A DNA stretch of 64,000 nt, taken from the NCBI RefSeq assembly GCF_932526225.1, contig NC_064042.1, positions 13,157,040 to 13,221,039 on the forward strand, read 5' to 3'. Within the stretch, counting starts at the first letter, position 1, and the number at the start of each line of letters is the position of its first letter. The position numbers were made by a program, and so were the translations under genes. Shown piece after piece: positions 46,200-57,721 of the stretch. Source of the DNA: Nematostella vectensis (Eukaryota > Cnidaria > Anthozoa > Actiniaria > Edwardsiidae). Below the pieces are notes generated by a model. The model saw only the letters and a list, made by a program, of their open reading frames with translations, searched no databases and was not told the origin of the DNA.

Positions 46200-49037
46200 A
46201 ATATTGAAAAGGTTACTAAGATCGCTTGGGCCTTTCCCGTAAATACATTTGTACAAGTTAACAAGGGCTTGGAATCACCTTCTTGAATATAGAGACTGTA
46301 TATTTGCTAGATTTAAAAAAAGTGTGTATGTAGAAGTTTTAGACCTTCCCAATAGGCTCCTTAGTATATAATAGTTTGTGTCCTCTAACTTATTGTTAAG
46401 CCCATCCAAAATTCCTAGTAATAAAGGGCTGCAGTACTCTAGGTGTGGTAATATGTACGCTTTATATAACCTGACCATAATGTCCTGTGGAATGAATTTC
46501 CAAACTTTGCGCAAAGCCGACGCCTTGGCGCATGCTTTTTTGAGCTGCTCTTTTACGTATGGATGAAAAGAGAGCTTTCTGTCTAGGGTTACTCCGAGTA
46601 TTTTCAGATTGTCTCCGGTTTTAAAAGTTTCGTTATCTAGTTTGAGGTCGTAGGAGTAAGATGATGGACCAACGCCCATAGCCTAAGTCTTGCTAACGTT
46701 TACACACAAATAGTTATTACGAAACCAGTTGGATACCATGTCTAAGTCAGAATAAATTATATTTTCAAGGACAATGGGCGGCGATGTATCTGAAGCGTAA
46801 GCAGTAGTGTCATCTGCATACAGTCTGAGGGAAGTGTTCTTTACAAAAAAGTTAAGATCGTTTATGTAGATCTTAAATAATAGAGGTCCGAGCAGAGACC
46901 CCTGAGGGAGTCCTCTGGTGACTGGCCTCCTCTTAGAGTGCACGTTGTCAAGCTTTACACGTTGTTTTCCCCCGCAAAGGTAAGAGCTCATCAGGGAGAT
47001 GGCCCCGCCCGAGAATCCGTAGGCTTTCAGCTTGGCAAGTAATAGCGAGTGACAGACGGAGTCAAATGCTTTACTCAAATCCACAGCTACTGTCGCCACC
47101 CCCTCTCTGATGTTTAGACTTGATCTCCAGTCTTCGACCATCTTCAGCAGTGCTGTGCAGCAAGAGTGGCCCTTCAGAAATCCAGACAGGTTGGTCGACA
47201 AAGTATAGCAAACCGGGCCGTATAACTGGTCAAACATGACCCTCCCGTACACCTTGGATAGTGCTGTCAGGACAGACACAGGGCGATAGTTCCCTTTATT
47301 GTCTCGTCTGACTTTTAATGAATTGGGGAGACATTGCTACATTTCCAAGTCACAGACCACGCATGGTGATTGAGGAAATAGTTAATCAGGCTGGTCAGCG
47401 GTAGCGCAATGGCTGGACCAGATATGCGCAACATCCGTTGGGATATATTATTTCCTTGGGTTTAGCTTTTCCAGAATTTGCGAGATGTACTCCGTGCTGA
47501 CCGGGTAGAATTTGAAAGATTGTTCCGTTTTTACATTGTCTCGCTAATGCTCTTAATGCTCGGGTGATCAACATCCAACAAGTTGCCATCGCTGTCGGCC
47601 ACATCGCAGAAAAAGTTGTTGAATGTTTTTTGCTACCGGTAGCTGGTAGGGATCACATATTAGCCTATCCTCCTCCAGCAATACAATCTTTGAACGAGAC
47701 TTAATTTTGCCAGGGAGAAGTGTCTTCATTTTTTTCCCAAAATTCCCCGTGGTGTTTGGTGTTTAATGAGGCGTCCATGCAAAACGACTTCATTCCCGTT
47801 CGCTTTAGCCACGTCATTTCTCTGTTTACGATAGGCCTCCAGGAAACGTCAGATGGATTTTTAGCATGAGCTTTGTAAAAATGATTACGGTGAGAAATTT
47901 CACGCAGAAGCTGCGGTGTGATCCAGGGCAGCTGGTCGCCTCTGATGCGTTTTTTAGAGGAGCGTGCGTGTCCAACACTTGGCAGTAGAGAGCGCCCCAA
48001 TGGTCCCAAGATCATTAACGTCTTCAAAGGCATAGGCCGAGTCCGATGGGACACGCCCAAGGTCTTGGGTGCTTCATGCTTCTGTAAACACACTCTCGCG
48101 CCAAGTGTCTTGGTGTTTTGCTTTTTCTAATAGCGAAAACAAGTTCGTGGTCGCTTAGTCCGAGTTTTAAATTTCCGCATGTCGCAAAGCGTTCGGGGTG
48201 GCTAGCTAACACAACATCGATCAATGATGTATCTGATTGTAAATGCAAAATAGTTCACAGAAATCTTTAAATAAGGGATTTTCAGTCCTTCCTTCACTCT
48301 CGTCTACCATCATGTCCAAATTACAATCACCGATAACCATGATTTCTTGCCGGCATCTTTACATTATTTCCAAGGCCGATGTTAAGGACGAAATAAAATC
48401 TGTTGGTTTGCAGAGTCTTTGCGATCTATAGCATGCGCATACAATGAACCTTGAGTTACGTTTGTCGGACACATCCAAAAGAATTGAGTCAACCGACTCA
48501 AGTTTTCGTCTACGGTAGACACTCAGATCCTCCCGAATAAGCGCCATAAGACCCCTCCTCCTTTCTTTCGATCGCGCCTTATAACGCAGTAGCCGGGATG
48601 ATGAAAGATATCCGCACAGAAACTGTCAAGTTTTGTTTCAGCCAATAAAAATTATATGAAATAGTGCTAGATTGAGGAGGGCATTCTCTTCACTTCGTCA
48701 AATTTGTTTTGCGCTGAATTTATATTCAGGTACGAAATTTTCAGGTTGGATTTATAGTAGCTACAAATGTTATCCTTGTACCACTGAATCGGCTCGTTTC
48801 ATCGGAACTATTGTCTAGAAGAGAGTTACTTCCTTCAGAATTATCGGGGTTCAGTAGAGTTTCTTCAAATAGACTGTCTGAAAATTGAGGCATGGTGCAA
48901 GACCAGCGGGTCCAGAGTGTCGTATTGAAAAGCCGAGATATCGATGTTCCCGATTCGACATTTTGTTGCATGGCCTCGAAATCAGGAGCTAAAGATTTCA
49001 GCGGAAACCGAGGATATCCTTGTTGAAAACTAGTCAA
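46200..49037 (-). pseudogene. Decayed non-LTR retrotransposon (endonuclease + reverse transcriptase)
   Basis: Reading leftwards: a Ser/Asn-rich N-terminal piece (49037-48741), then an AP-type endonuclease in pieces (PGYCVIRRDRKKGGGV near 48600, IREDLSVYRRRKL at 48547 and LIDVVLASHPERF with the SDHELV catalytic His motif near 48160), then a reverse transcriptase. Frames change several times in the endonuclease and the linker. The 3' end faces SLC17. CR1/Jockey-type order, clade not assigned. It probably moved by target-primed reverse transcription when intact. Confidence 0.8.
46275..47330 (-). pseudogene. Reverse-transcriptase domain of the minus-strand LINE, one in-frame TAG
   Basis: A single frame with one TAG at 46680-46682. 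Motifs in order: NYRPVSVLTALSKVYGR, AVDLSKAFDSVCH, RGLPQGSLLGPLLF, the catalytic LRLYADDTTAY, then the C-terminal KILGVTLDRKLSFHPYVKEQ and YKAYILPHLEYCSP. All key RT boxes are present, so decay of this part is light compared with the endonuclease part. Confidence 0.9.
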
Positions 49038-49952
49038 GACTATTCCAAAAAGAAAGATTCATCTGTGTTAAGTTGTTGCAATGAGTAATATGTATTTTGA
49101 AGCAAAATAATTGCAAAATCGACTCCTTTTAGTTCTTGCCAATGACAGTGTACCCATTAAGTCTAGTTTTTTGGGGAAAGACTTTTGAATTTTATTATTC
49201 ACACTTCTTTGTACATTTGCGAAAAAGCCTTTAGACTACAATGAAATCTAAATACTAATGAGAAAAATCTCCCTGCCTCCGCCAAGATCGCGTTGTAGGT
49301 GTTCTACCTTATAGATATACAAGCAGAAAAGCTAAAGCTTAGGCTTTTTTTAAAGATTTTCAAGCTAAGCGACAGCAATAGATTTGCAAATAATGGATAT
49401 AATTCTTGTGTCTTGTAATTACATATTTACATACAAATAAAAAGTACAAAGCCAGAGGAATAAATGGCTTATTGTAGGTCAGCTAATATCAGTACCTAGG
49501 TATATTTACAAGAGTTTTGACAAAAAGTGCGTGAAATAACGATTAGCAAGAGTCAGAGCATAAGAGATGCTATCTTGCGGTTCATTATTTTTTTTCTAAA
49601 TAACAGCGTCAACGTTTTCATTTGGGGCTGGGCCGCTCTTAATTTCGGGGCATTATGTAGTTCCACAAAATATCCATATCGGAGGTATGACCCCCCACCC
49701 CTCTGGAATTTCCAACCCCCTGGAAGAAAATAACCCCCTCCCCCCTCCCCCCCCCCCTCCTCTCTGGAAATTCCTGGCAGCTTGAGCCCCCCCACTCCCC
49801 CGGAGTTACCAATCCCCTCCGTGGGGGGGGGGGGCTGTTCTTACAGAGAGTTTTGAAAATTGCTATGATTATCCTTGAATTCAGTGTATAGTGTATATAA
49901 AGATATACAATACCAATGATATATTAAAAAAGCAAAAACAAAAGATAGTACA
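49038..49952. other. Region between the LINE remnant and the fucolectin/PAN gene
   Basis: No gene. It should contain the 3' UTR of the minus-strand gene ending at 49953. Around 49690-49835 there is a C-rich tract (CCCCTCTGGAATTTCC, CCCCCTGGAAG, CTCTCTGGAAATTCC) ending in a G run, which looks like another G/C-bounded repeat. Confidence 0.5.
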
Positions 49953-52900
49953 CTAATCGTTGACGTGAATGACCTGCACAGCCTCGTAATGGACCACTCC
50001 TGCTCTTGGCGTTACATCATCCTCGCTCTCGTGCCTGGTCGCGTTATTGATCTCGCAAGTCTTGCTGCTTGTGATGTAATTTAGTGATTGACACCTGCGA
50101 TCCAGCATGCAGAATGTAACGCAATCTCCTACCGTAACATCCTGCTCTATAGCGATTGCGTGACGTGGTAACGCAAAGTTGTCGTGACCAGCTGGTGCTA
50201 TGAACTTGGACATCAGAATGGGTTCTTCTTCAACTGCCTTTAGCTCTGTAAGATCAAAAAGGAGATAAAAATGTCTTTATTTGTAAAAAAATATCTTTAT
50301 TTTAATATCTTTATATTCTCTATATGGTCAATCCAAACACCGCTTACGGGAGAATTTGTTTTACTAAAATGCACAACAAAAAACTCTCCCAGGAAATGGC
50401 ATTAGGGAGCGGGGTAAGGTTTCTTATCCATAATTAAAGGGGTCATTAATACTACCTTAAGTGCATTGCAGTTTTGTTATTTTTTAAAGTGAAGCGTCCT
50501 AAACCCAAATTAAGAGTCATTTTGAAGCTTTCTGGATTATTTCCTCTGCTGTCGAAAGTTCGACGTTGGTTTCAAACAGTGTATTTTCTCTTGTTTTTCT
50601 TTCGTTGAGCACGTAAATCATTATTGCACTTTAAGAAACGGCGGCATTGTGACCAGTTTACGTCTGGCCGATTACGTAAACGGAAAATGCGAAAAATATT
50701 TCAGAATTGTTAAAGCGGTTTGTATTGGAAGCTACTTTGAGGAGGTGACTTTTAATTCAGAGCGGATGGCCTGTTAAACAACACGGAGGATTCTAATAGA
50801 TTCTTTTGTCTCTTGTCGGTTGACGTTTCGCACCTGATGACAATGCCGCTTTAAAGAATGTCGACCACCCACTTCTTTGTGATTGTTTATCATTGAAAAT
50901 ACAGCGGTTTATTCGCAAGAAAACTTCAAAATAACAATCTACGAATGAAGTTTGATTTGTTATAGATTGTTATATTTGATTGAAAATATCATTCTTGGTT
51001 ACTCGCTTGAAATGGCCTATGGAGATTCAGTTTGCTCATGCAGTGTTGCGACATTTGCAGACGACACTAAGGTCTTTAATGTTATCAACTCGGCGGACGA
51101 CACGGATGTGTTACAATCTGACCTGAACAGTCTAAATGGCTGGGCGGCATCGACAGGCATGACATTTAATCAAACAAAGAGCAAAGTCATGCGGGTTTCG
51201 CGAAAGCGTAAACCAGTTCTCAAAACATATTCGCTTGGCGGTTTGCCTTTAGCCTGCACTGAGACGGAGAAGGATCTCGGCGTCTGGATGTCAGACGACC
51301 TCTCTTGGACTAAGCAAGTTGACGAGGCATGTAGTAAGGCCAACAGGACGCTGGGGTTCGTTAGAAGACACTCAAGATCCATAAAGAAAACTAACATAAG
51401 AAGATCGATGTATCTCGCCCTAGTACGTCCTCACCTAGGATACGCAACACAACTGTGGGCACCGCAGACAAAGGACCTGATTAGACGAGTTGAAAGAATC
51501 CAAAGACGAGCTAGCAAGTACATGTTAGGACTCCCATTTAGATGCAGCCAAACATACAAAGAAAGACTTATTCAACTTAAATTATTGCCACTATCGTATT
51601 GGCACGAATATTTGGACATGTCATACTTTTATAAAATCATAAATGGGCTTGTCAATATTAATCCATCAATTGTTCCCAAAGTTCGCTCAGTCCGTCCTAC
51701 TAGATCATCTACAAACTCGAACGCACCACAATTCTTCGCTCGCAAATGCAAAACTTCTGCTTTTCAAAAATCATATTTAAACCGTTGTACAAGAATATGG
51801 AACACTCTCACTAATTTGTTAAATAGTTCTAGCTACTCTGACCATACTTCTTTCAAGCGCGCTTTATTAAATTACTACTTAAATGCTCTTTCGATAACTT
51901 ACGATCCAGAGGATCCGCGCTCATGGAAATCTGTCTGCCTCACATGCAATCGGGCCAGGGTGCTAACGCACCAAATTTCATGTTGTTTCTAATTTAGTTT
52001 TTGTGACCTTGTAACTTTTACACATTTTAAACTCGGGTCCGCCGTAATTGGCCTAGCTGTGGCGGATACCCTGCCCTTTCGTTATTGTATGTATTTATGT
52101 TCTGTTTCTCATGTATAACGTATTATGTATGTGTATTTTTTTTTTCTCCGTGGGCAAAGTCAATAAATTAAATTAAATTAATTAAAATTAAAATGGATGC
52201 TTTGACTTTGTGACTCGCCATTGGGGAGAGCATAAAATGGCGGCGTGCCTACGTGTTGCACTAGCGCCCAGGGCCTGGTTCCTAGAAAGCAGGTTAACGC
52301 TAACCCAGGGATGAATGCGCTTTTCATCCAATCAAATATCAATACAGCCGTATTTATCCCTGGGTTAGCGCTAACCTGCTTTAGGAACCGGCCCCAGGCG
52401 CTTATTAGACGAAGGATATTATTTTTAGTTTTCCTTCACCTGTGATGCAATATTTCGCATTCACTCCAAAATGCAGTTCTCGTAGCTTGTAAACGTAAAA
52501 ACCATGGCAACGGCGTACGTAGATTTGTGTTTTGTAACGGCAGCATTCACCGTCCAAGTGAAAACAAACTGTCCGCTGTACCACACCATCGCGGGCACTA
52601 GGATGTGGCTGCGTGATCCATCCGGTGGCCTGGGCGCCGCAGCGATGAGTCGGCACGCACGATTCCGGTAGCTAAACGAAGGACATCATTGCTCGAAACA
52701 ATTGCTTTTTGGTGTAGTAGACGTAATGCGTGTGTGTGCTTAAGGTCCGACTTAGGCAAACAACGTTTAGTGATTTTGGCGACATCTCGTGCGTCTAATA
52801 TTGCGTATGATATTCCACTCACACCAGCAAATAGATGCTTTTTGTGTTTTACTGGAAATGTGCTGACCACTCGAGAAAACAATGTTGCTAAGGGAGCGGT

Positions 52901-55820
52901 CATTTATTACGGGGGGGGGGGGAGGGCAAATATGTAGGGAACGCTATGTTTTTTGGGTTGCCGATTTAGGGGGATCATATTTTTTGGGATGTCATTAGAG
53001 GGGGGTCACATTTTTTGGGCGCCTTTAAGAGTTTAAGTCTGGTTTTAATTTAATACTGAGCAATAGAGTCCTTGTTCAAATGTAAATTTTATTCAGTTCC
53101 AATGTTTTCTACTATTGTATATCTAGTTCCATATTATTCAGGTACCAATCTTGTCTTTATATAAATAAATTTTGAGAATCCCTCTCATGGTTGACAGACA
53201 AAGCTGCCCGTTCTTATCAGTTGAACAGAACGAATACTTTAAAATGTTGCGAAACCTAGAATGTCTTTGTTAATATCGTCGACTACGCAGTCGTATCTAG
53301 CGACACCGGTATTTTTTGTTTATCTCTGTGCCACTCTTAAACATTTTGGAGCGCCCGGTTTAGGGGGGGTCACGATTTTTGGGCTTGGATTTGAAGGGGG
53401 GCCAAAATTTTTGAGGCCAGGGTTTTGCAAAATTGCCGGCTCACCCCCCCCCACCCCCCCCCCCCCAGTAATTAATGACCGCTCCCTAATTTGGTAACAC
53501 GAAATAGATCTGAACATTTCAGCTGCGTTGCTTTTCATTTTGTCCTTTAGTTTTCAGTTTCTTTGATCTATCTATTCTAAACTTGTTAAAAACAGAATAC
53601 TCTCCTTTGGCGGGCACACATACCGTAAATGCTTATTTTACGTTTTATTATGTCATGAATTTGATACAAACCTGCATTGGCGCCGAGTGCATCTTGAAAG
53701 CCTGCCATATCTGCTCATTGATGTGACTGCCATCATTACTATAGTTGCCGTCTTGGTAATCAACACGTCGTTTTATGCTATCTTTTATTGTATGCTCTCG
53801 ACACATTCTAAGGTGGCCTGCAAAAGATAGTAAAATAATGATATCAGACTTCAGCAAATGTTATTCTAGACGAAGAACGCACCCCGGGAATAGATATATT
53901 TAAATAGAAAGATTTAGTTTAAACGCGTTTGCAACCATGACAGTTCTCTAATGTAAACTCAAGTGTGTAGGCAGGTGCTTTCTTGTTCGTTTGTTTTAGC
54001 TAAAAAGAAAAAAGAAAATTGTTGACTTTCTGGTTACAGTCATTCATCCAGAAACCTCACGTTTCCCGAACGAAAACGTTTAAAACAGATCGCAACTGAA
54101 AATGACTTCAAAATAAATAAATGTTGTTCTTTACTTGGCACTTACATAAATAAAATAATACATTTCAATAAAATTATATTGTTAATATGACTCACTTAGG
54201 GTGTTAAAATAAATTTACCCCTAAGTGATCAGCCCCGTCTACTGTCATGGAGCACACCTTGAGTCCACCCCACCTCAATATGATGCTTCGTACCTTTCTT
54301 GCCCCAATTAGTGTTGTGATATGGCATTTACAATAAAAACCAAGAATCTATATATTTTTTTTTATTATATCCAAAGTGGGCAGTAAAATCTTTGTCATAC
54401 ATGTCACAACACAGTGTCCAAGCAAGTTGCAGATCTCAGGTATCCCAGTCAACCCTGTGCGCAGGGTCTTGTATAATAGTAATCTGATGGGGCAGATAAG
54501 TCTTCAGTGTAATCATGTCTTTATATATCAGGGTCGAGATGGGAAATCTGCATGTCGATAGTAAGATGAAATTTCCGTAATTTGTCGTTAGTCAGTTTCA
54601 GTTAGAATTATCGTCATTTATCGGCAGTCGCTAAATTCAAGTTAGTACTCGCTTTTTGTATCAGATTTCAAGTATTTACTAGATTAAACAGTAAGAATAT
54701 TGATTAGTAATTAATAACTAATTAGTAATAAATTAATCATGGATTAATAAAAAATAATTGAATTGGTGCAGATTCTGAAATGGCTGGATTTTTGTTGATT
54801 GACGATGGAAATAAGAGTACAAATAAGGGAAATATTAAAATGTCGGTAGTCGTTTGTTGTTCGCTATTCACAATTTTTTTTTTCATGTTTTCTTGGTTGT
54901 CGGTTACTTTTAAGGCCGTTTGTCGCTAGTCACTTATCCCACCAAGACTCAATTATATTGAGTTGCACACGAAGAACGTGTTTTCTTCTAGAATCCATAC
55001 TTACTTAGGACCTTAACCGGAAACTGGTAAAAGTCAGATCCGTGTTTGTTGGACACAATGCACTCCCATGTCTTGTCGGCGTATGTCCGGTCCATGGCCG
55101 GTGTCTGGAAGTGACGACTAGTGCTGTTTTGGTAAACTTTGTCATTTAGTACCCAGGCTACAACCGGCACAGGGTGACCAAATGCTTTTGGGCACGTGAG
55201 ATTAGCGGATTTCGATTCTAGGTCGTAGATTTCAAGTACTTCCGGTGAAGGTTTATCGGCAATTACAGCTGTAGACAAGATTAAATGTTTAGGATAGATA
55301 TTTTACCCTTTGGTACCCAGGCAAGATCCGACACAGGGTACACAAAAGCTTTTGTGTACTTATGGGCAGACTAACGGATGTCGGCTCAAGTGCGTAGATT
55401 TCAGGCGCGCACCCAGGATTGGCTGAAGGGGGGGGGGGGGGAGGGTGGAGGGGGGGGGGGGTATGGCATAGGTATCATATGAAAAAGATAGTATTTGAAG
55501 CTTCCTTAATAAAAAATGACCCTCTTTCTGGCCGCCAAGGGGTGTGTGTGGGGGGGGGAGGGGGTGGGTGCGCGCACCCTGCACCCCCCCCCCCCTGTGT
55601 ACGCGCCTGTATTTCGAGCAGTAGAGGAATGTACCTTTGCTCTCGGAGTACACCTCAACCTCACACAGGGTCAGTACCGTACTAGCTCCTACCAGACGCA
55701 CGTTCACATAGCGTCCTGATTTCCTCGGCTCGCAGTAGATTGACAGCTTGTGCAAGGTTGCCATGGTGAACATGTCTCCACAGCGAGGGTTGGTGTTACC
55801 GTTATCAGTTAAATCGTCAC
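49953..55820 (-). CDS. Secreted/membrane multidomain protein: fucolectin C-terminal half, Ig-like, D8C, PAN (partial, 5 exons)
   Basis: Exons in transcription order: 55820-55635, 55268-55005, 53817-53672, 52671-52440, 50245-49953; phases agree at every junction and the frame closes at a stop. Exon a ends a fucolectin/F5-8C-like fold (RCGDMFTMATLHKLSIYCEP, GRYVNVRL, LTLCEVEVY). Exon b (264 bp, phase 1-1) is an Ig-like domain with SANLTCPKAFGHPVP and TWECIVSNKHGS. Exon c is unassigned (SIKRRVDYQDGNYSNDG, NEQIWQAFKMHSAP). Exon d is a D8C domain as in uromodulin, GP2 and OIT3 (GWITQPHPSARDGVVQRTVC, ECC, FYVYKL, KYC). Exon e is a PAN/apple-like domain (DCVTFCMLDRRCQSLNYI). Upstream exons, including the signal peptide and first half of the lectin, are not visible in 55.8-58.9 kb and may lie past the viral element. 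A role in adhesion or sugar binding is inferred. Confidence 0.82.
50632..50856. mobile_element. MITE family A, copy 5 (divergent)
   Basis: GCGGCATTGTGACCAGTTTA on the left and TGACAATGCCGCTTTAAA on the right, with the shared interior GATTACGTAA and AGCGGATGGCCTGTTAAA. It is shorter and more diverged than the others and directly abuts repeat family B. Confidence 0.7.
50850..52250. repeat. Dispersed repeat family B, copy split by a LINE
   Basis: Left part 50850-51020 (AAAGAATGTCGACCACCCAC ... GAAATGGCCTATGGAGA) and right part 52190-52250 (AATGGATGCTTTGACTTTGT ... AAAATGGCGGCGTG) align as neighbours with the intact copy at 42368-42640. Confidence 0.65.
51022..52190 (+). mobile_element. 5'-truncated non-LTR retrotransposon, RT C-terminal half
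   Basis: The open frame 50952-51992 (346 codons) is a fusion: its first ~25 codons come from repeat family B and have no meaning. From about residue 27 it is the end of a reverse transcriptase: catalytic ATFADDTKVFN (FADD, residues 35-38), LQSDLNSLNGWAASTGMTFN, KDLGVWMSDDLSWTKQV, YLALVRPHLGYATQLWAP, LIRRVERIQRRASKYMLGL, and a C-terminal thumb region ending SISYDPEDPRSWK-like and CLTCNRARVL. The 3' UTR ends in an AATTAAATTAAATTAATTAA tail near 52160-52190. The lack of stops suggests a recent insertion. It sits in an intron of the fucolectin/PAN gene on the opposite strand. Confidence 0.88.
52263..52403. mobile_element. Short hairpin MITE (family C)
   Basis: The arms run nearly the whole length: CTGGTTCCTAGAAAGCAGGT, TAACGCTAACCCAGGGATGA on the left and ATCCCTGGGTTAGCGCTAAC, CTGCTTTAGGAACCGGCCCC on the right. 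Its ends resemble those of 57010-57721. Confidence 0.8.
52887..53492. mobile_element. ~605-bp element with 32-bp inverted ends
   Basis: Left end CTAAGGGAGCGGTCATTTAT followed by TACGGGGGG; right end CCCCCCAGTAATTAATGACC followed by GCTCCCTAATTT, its inverse. Inside both ends are short repeats of the form AGGGGGGTCAC...TTTTTGGG. It lies in an intron of the fucolectin/PAN gene. Non-coding. Confidence 0.75.
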
Positions 55821-57009
55821 CTGAAGTAGACAATAAAACAATTAGTCGCATTAGTACGAAAAAATGCGGATTTCTTCAATTTTGTCTAGGTTTTCTTCAC
55901 TAGAGATAAGAAAAAAAACGAATTGTTTTGTGCCCCCCCCCCCCCCCCCCCCAAATATCCAGGTTCAGGTTATTATTGACCTGCAAGAAAACCCAGGAGA
56001 GTTGGTGGTTGATTGCACAAATTTAAAAAGCTCATTAGATCAATACTGTTCACAATCAAAAATAAACATCTCGACAGAGCGGGGCTGCTCCATGCACGGA
56101 CTCATTCCCAAGGGTGGAGTGGAATTGCAAAATTTTCGTAGCTCGGAGTTCACGCTGCGAGAATGAATCTCAACACTGACAGCGAAGAAGAGTCACTTAT
56201 TTTTATTACGCCAAATATCTCTTTTCAAGAACTGTAATGTCGACGACAATGGACAAGCGGAACGAGTGAGTAGACGCCTCAGATAGACACACCACAGCCT
56301 AACTTTGATGGTGGAATAATTTTCCAAAATTGCACATTAAAATTTGGCTAAACTTATTGTTGAATTTCCAGTGTAACACATACAAATTTTGCTTTCAGTA
56401 AGAGTTAATTACTATACGCTTTTTACCGAAGTCTCGAGGTAATCAACTGACTTATTACAGATTGACAAAGTTTTTCACGCAAAAATGTGTCTCAGAATCT
56501 TAATCTTTGAAATTAGCATATATATCGAAAAGTTATTTCTTCTGCAATTTCTACGACGATTACTGTAACAATCAACCACATTGGTATGTGCTAAATAGTC
56601 ACGAAAACTATTTCATCCTTGAAAACAAAGGCCTTGGTATCTTAATTGTACCAAATACAAAGAAGAGTATTCCCTTCGCGGCCAGTTTATGACATTTCAC
56701 AATGTTATATACAATTATCTATAATAGGGGGTAGTCGATAGCTGTTCTTTATTTGTAGGAAATAGCAATCATGCAATAAGCAAGTGATTTCCTTTACAAA
56801 AGGAGCGTTTGAATGAGATTTGTTGCGTCCTTTAGTTTGCATATCGCTCGATTTTTTCTGAGACGGAGAGCGACAAAGACAAGTCCGAACTGGCAGAGAA
56901 TACGAAAGCAGATTAGTTTTTTCCGGATTTCGATCTTGTCGGAACGATCCTTGGAACAACAAGCTATGATAGCGGAGCGAGCGCGGCGAAGCCCCATAGG
57001 TATATAACT
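55821..57009. other. Region right of the lectin exon, no supported gene
   Basis: It should be intron of the minus-strand lectin gene. A C run lies at ~55934-55952. An open stretch on the plus strand (55962-56166) begins after an AG and ends at a TGA, but has no partner exon and no recognisable domain. Confidence 0.4.
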
Positions 57010-57721
57010 GGGGCCGGTTCCTGAAAGGCCGATTAACTTAACCCTAGATCAGCGCCTAATCCCGGGTTAAAATTCGCTAATCGTAGGTTAGCTAACCGAC
57101 GGATAACTCACCGTTCCCGAAAGCCAAGTAATCCCCCGAATTACTAACCCTGGATTAAACGAGTGAAAAACTGGTTTGAGGAGTATAATTCACACCGGGT
57201 ACCCAGTATATCAACAGAAAGCAACTTAAATTTACCTTTGGTGATTTTATTTTCGCAGAAAAGCCCCAAAACACCTCTACATCGCCTGTAATTACCTCCA
57301 TTTCATTGTGCGTGACACTAGCGAGACAGATTCATTTCAAGTATAAATTTCATGTAACTTTCTGTCTGTCCCAGCACAATTTTCAAGTCGGCATCGCAAC
57401 GAAGGTCACATAATAAAGCGAAATGTTAGGATATTTGATCCCTACATTGTTTTGTGTAACGTCTTTTTTGTCGACAACTTTATTTTATGAAGCTTTAGTT
57501 CTACTACAAAGTTTGGGAGGCCTGTGTTACGCCAACTAAGCAGTGGGTTAGCGAGTTAACCCACCTCGCGGGCAGGGTTAGATTTTACCTCCAAACTGAC
57601 CCAGAGTTAGCGCTAACCAGCGTTTCGGGAACGGAACTAATCTGGGGGTAAAAATTTAATCGTGGGTTAGGGTTAATTTAACCCTGGGTTAGCGCAAATC
57701 GGCTTTTCAGGAATCGGCCCA
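57010..57721. mobile_element. ~710-bp element of MITE family C
   Basis: Left end GGGCCGGTTCCTGAAAGGCC pairs with the right end, whose reverse complement is GGGCCGATTCCTGAAAAGCC. Several inner TTAACCC and CTAACCC blocks are mirrored. CCCATAGGTATATAACT before and CCCATGGTCTATAACT after resemble each other. No ORF. Confidence 0.7.

Noticed and set aside
55962-56166. Open frame after an AG on the plus strand, possibly a terminal exon
   Set aside because: No partner exon, no known domain, and it would lie antisense in an intron of the lectin gene.
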